This document shows, in pieces, positions 62,329-64,000 of a stretch of DNA of 64,000 nucleotides (positions are counted from its first letter, which is position 1; each line of letters opens with the position of its first letter). Origin of the DNA: Pelomonas sp937871895 (lineage in GTDB: Bacteria > Pseudomonadota > Gammaproteobacteria > Burkholderiales > Burkholderiaceae_C); NCBI RefSeq assembly GCF_046348265.1, contig NZ_JAXMEO010000016.1; one strand, written 5' to 3'. A program made the translations under genes and the position numbers. A model generated the notes under the pieces. It had not been told where the DNA came from and ran no database searches. It saw only the letters and a list, made by a program, of their open reading frames with translations.

Positions 62329-62334
<6 letters not shown>
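61133..62334 (+). pseudogene. HlyD/MacA-type periplasmic adaptor gene, multiply frameshifted
   Basis: It starts MDCSSPRRARRAWVWGLIVA (single N-terminal membrane anchor). It continues FRDELVLRARAELLRLVQID, VLVQDGALAEAGQPLYRLYS (lipoyl-like half), a coiled-coil hairpin QRAAEVAQQQANAGLQRSAW with ELAQLRAQADEAAAQWQRQR, and a C-terminal LSAGDQVLG. Such adaptors link an inner-membrane ABC pump to an outer-membrane channel. Several single-base shifts break it. The likely stop overlaps the ATPase start (ATGA). Confidence 0.78.
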
Positions 62335-63005
<671 letters not shown>

Positions 63006-63009
<4 letters not shown>

Positions 63010-64000
63010 GCCCGCCTGACGGACGCCCTGCGCGCAATGCGCCGCCCCTGGGGCCAATGGCTGGCCCCGCCGCGCTGGCCCTGGCCTTGGCGGCGGTACT
63101 GCTGGCGGCTCGGCCTTCGCGCAGACCCTGGCCAGCCCCGACCCCAGCCTTCCTGCCGCGCCCGAGCGCATCGTGCTGCTCGACTTCAAAGGCAACCCGC
63201 CCGGCCAGCCCACGCCCTGGTTCATGGCCTTGCCGGTGTTCTTTGGGCCGCCTTGCAGCGCATGGGGGGTGCTGCTGCAGCACATCGCGCGCGTCAGCGA
63301 GGAGAGCCTGATCCTGCGCAGCCGCTCCGGTGCACCGCGGCAGCGCGCTACGCTGCTGGTGGCCGACCCGGCACTGCAGCCACTTCGGCATGCGCGCTGC
63401 AGGGCGACCTCACGGCCACGCTGGCGCGGCGCGATGCCGTGGCCATCACCACGCGGCTCGCGCAGCAGCCAGGGGCGAGGTGCCGCCCGCGCAGGTGTTG
63501 GGCCGCAGCCCGCCGCTGCTGGACGGCCGGGCCCTGGTGGTGGGCGCCGTGCTTGCCGTGCCCGACCCGCGCAGCCCGCTGCCGATGATGGAGCCGCTGG
63601 CCGGCTACGACAGCCTTGCCAACAGCCGCACGCCCGAGCAGCGCGAGTGGCCTTTCATGATCAATGGCTGCGTGTTTGCGCGGCTGATGCCGGGGACTCC
63701 GCCGAGCAGGTCGGCCCCTGGATGCGCGTTGCCGCCATGGCCCACCCGGCCATCTCGCAGTTGCCGGAGTGGACCAAGGGGGCGCGAAGCGGCCTTCTTC
63801 CGTGGCCTGCCCTTGCTGGAGCTGCCCTTTGCTGGCGAGGCCAATGAGCTGCGCTGGCAGCGTGCAGGCGCTGGGCGCGGCGGCTGCGCTGCTGTTGCTG
63901 CTGCTCGCCGCCATCAACGGCACCAACCTGCGCGCCGAGCTGCTGCGCCGTTGCGCTGGAGACCGCGCTGCGCCGCAGCGTGGCGCACAGCGGCGCGACC
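63006..64000 (+). pseudogene. MacB-like ABC transporter permease, frameshifted and cut by the window end
   Basis: Frames together give an N-terminal membrane helix (MRRPWGQWLA), ASPDPSLPAPERIVLLDFKG-like FLPRPSASCC/IVLLDFKGNPPGQPTPWFM and HIARVSEESLILRS. FtsX-type periplasmic stretches follow (LLVADPALQPL, GDLTATLARRDAVAITTRLA, LLDGRALVVGAVLAVPDPR), then GAAAALLLLLAAINGTNLR, a membrane segment. The window ends before the remaining membrane helices. The shifts match the style of the preceding genes. Confidence 0.78.

Overview
The window is GC-rich DNA that reads like a betaproteobacterium of the order Burkholderiales, perhaps in the Roseateles/Rubrivivax/Leptothrix neighbourhood. This is inferred from PEP-CTERM proteins, tandem Bug-type solute receptors, ANTAR-controlled nitrate genes and gene style; no rRNA or tRNA was seen to confirm it. 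Coding density is high.

Region 1 (1-3.9 kb) holds the end of a DUF6265-like gene, an EamA exporter, a PEP-CTERM protein, type III pantothenate kinase (coaX), a conserved hypothetical protein and a cupin. Region 2 (3.9-22.2 kb) is a complete nitrate assimilation island. A minus-strand operon runs nirC - phosphatase/kinase - nirB - PilJ-like protein - nirD - nasA. A second phosphatase/kinase fusion, narK, an ANTAR/PilJ-like regulator, the nrtABD-type ABC importer and nasT follow. I find sigma-54 (-24/-12) promoters ahead of nirC, narK and nrtA. The nrtA leader has an NtrC palindrome, two ANTAR-type hexaloop hairpins and an intrinsic terminator, so it looks like a textbook nitrate-dependent antitermination leader. 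The nirC leader has the same layout in a less canonical form.

Region 3 (22.4-29.5 kb) has a PstS-like binding protein, a chemoreceptor, and a lipoprotein S53-like peptidase gene that is heavily frameshifted but preceded by a clear c-di-GMP-I riboswitch. A scarred stretch follows: tacA/tacT toxin-antitoxin remnants, an IS3-family transposase fragment, a second copy of tacT and an Rhs fragment. Region 4 (29.5-43 kb) carries a molybdopterin oxidoreductase, a PilZ protein, a DUF1134 protein, a second chemoreceptor, a second PEP-CTERM protein, a large AAA/BTAD regulator, two tandem Bug receptors (one frameshifted) and a DUF924 protein.

Region 5 (43-52 kb) contains a translationally coupled SGNH esterase and GH115 alpha-glucuronidase, an alpha/beta hydrolase, polyphosphate kinase 2, a beta-lactamase-fold lipoprotein and a PEBP lipoprotein with a Pro/Ala linker. 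The esterase, glucuronidase and hydrolase suggest hemicellulose use. Region 6 (52-57.8 kb) has two paralogous 7TM-AraC regulators flanking a diguanylate cyclase, one interrupted by an in-frame stop, then dtd and a cation efflux gene. Region 7 (57.6-64 kb) encodes an Hsp70/YegD-like protein, a response regulator and histidine kinase, and a divergent MacA/MacB-like adaptor, ATPase and permease. Every gene there is broken by single-base indels. Because the protein sequence stays family-like on both sides of each shift, poor base quality is at least as likely as real decay.

Signals that tie the window together are nitrate/nitrogen status (NtrC, sigma-54, two ANTAR proteins, PilJ-like sensors) and c-di-GMP (diguanylate cyclase, PilZ protein, riboswitch). 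A dispersed repeat of about 100-130 bp occurs four times.
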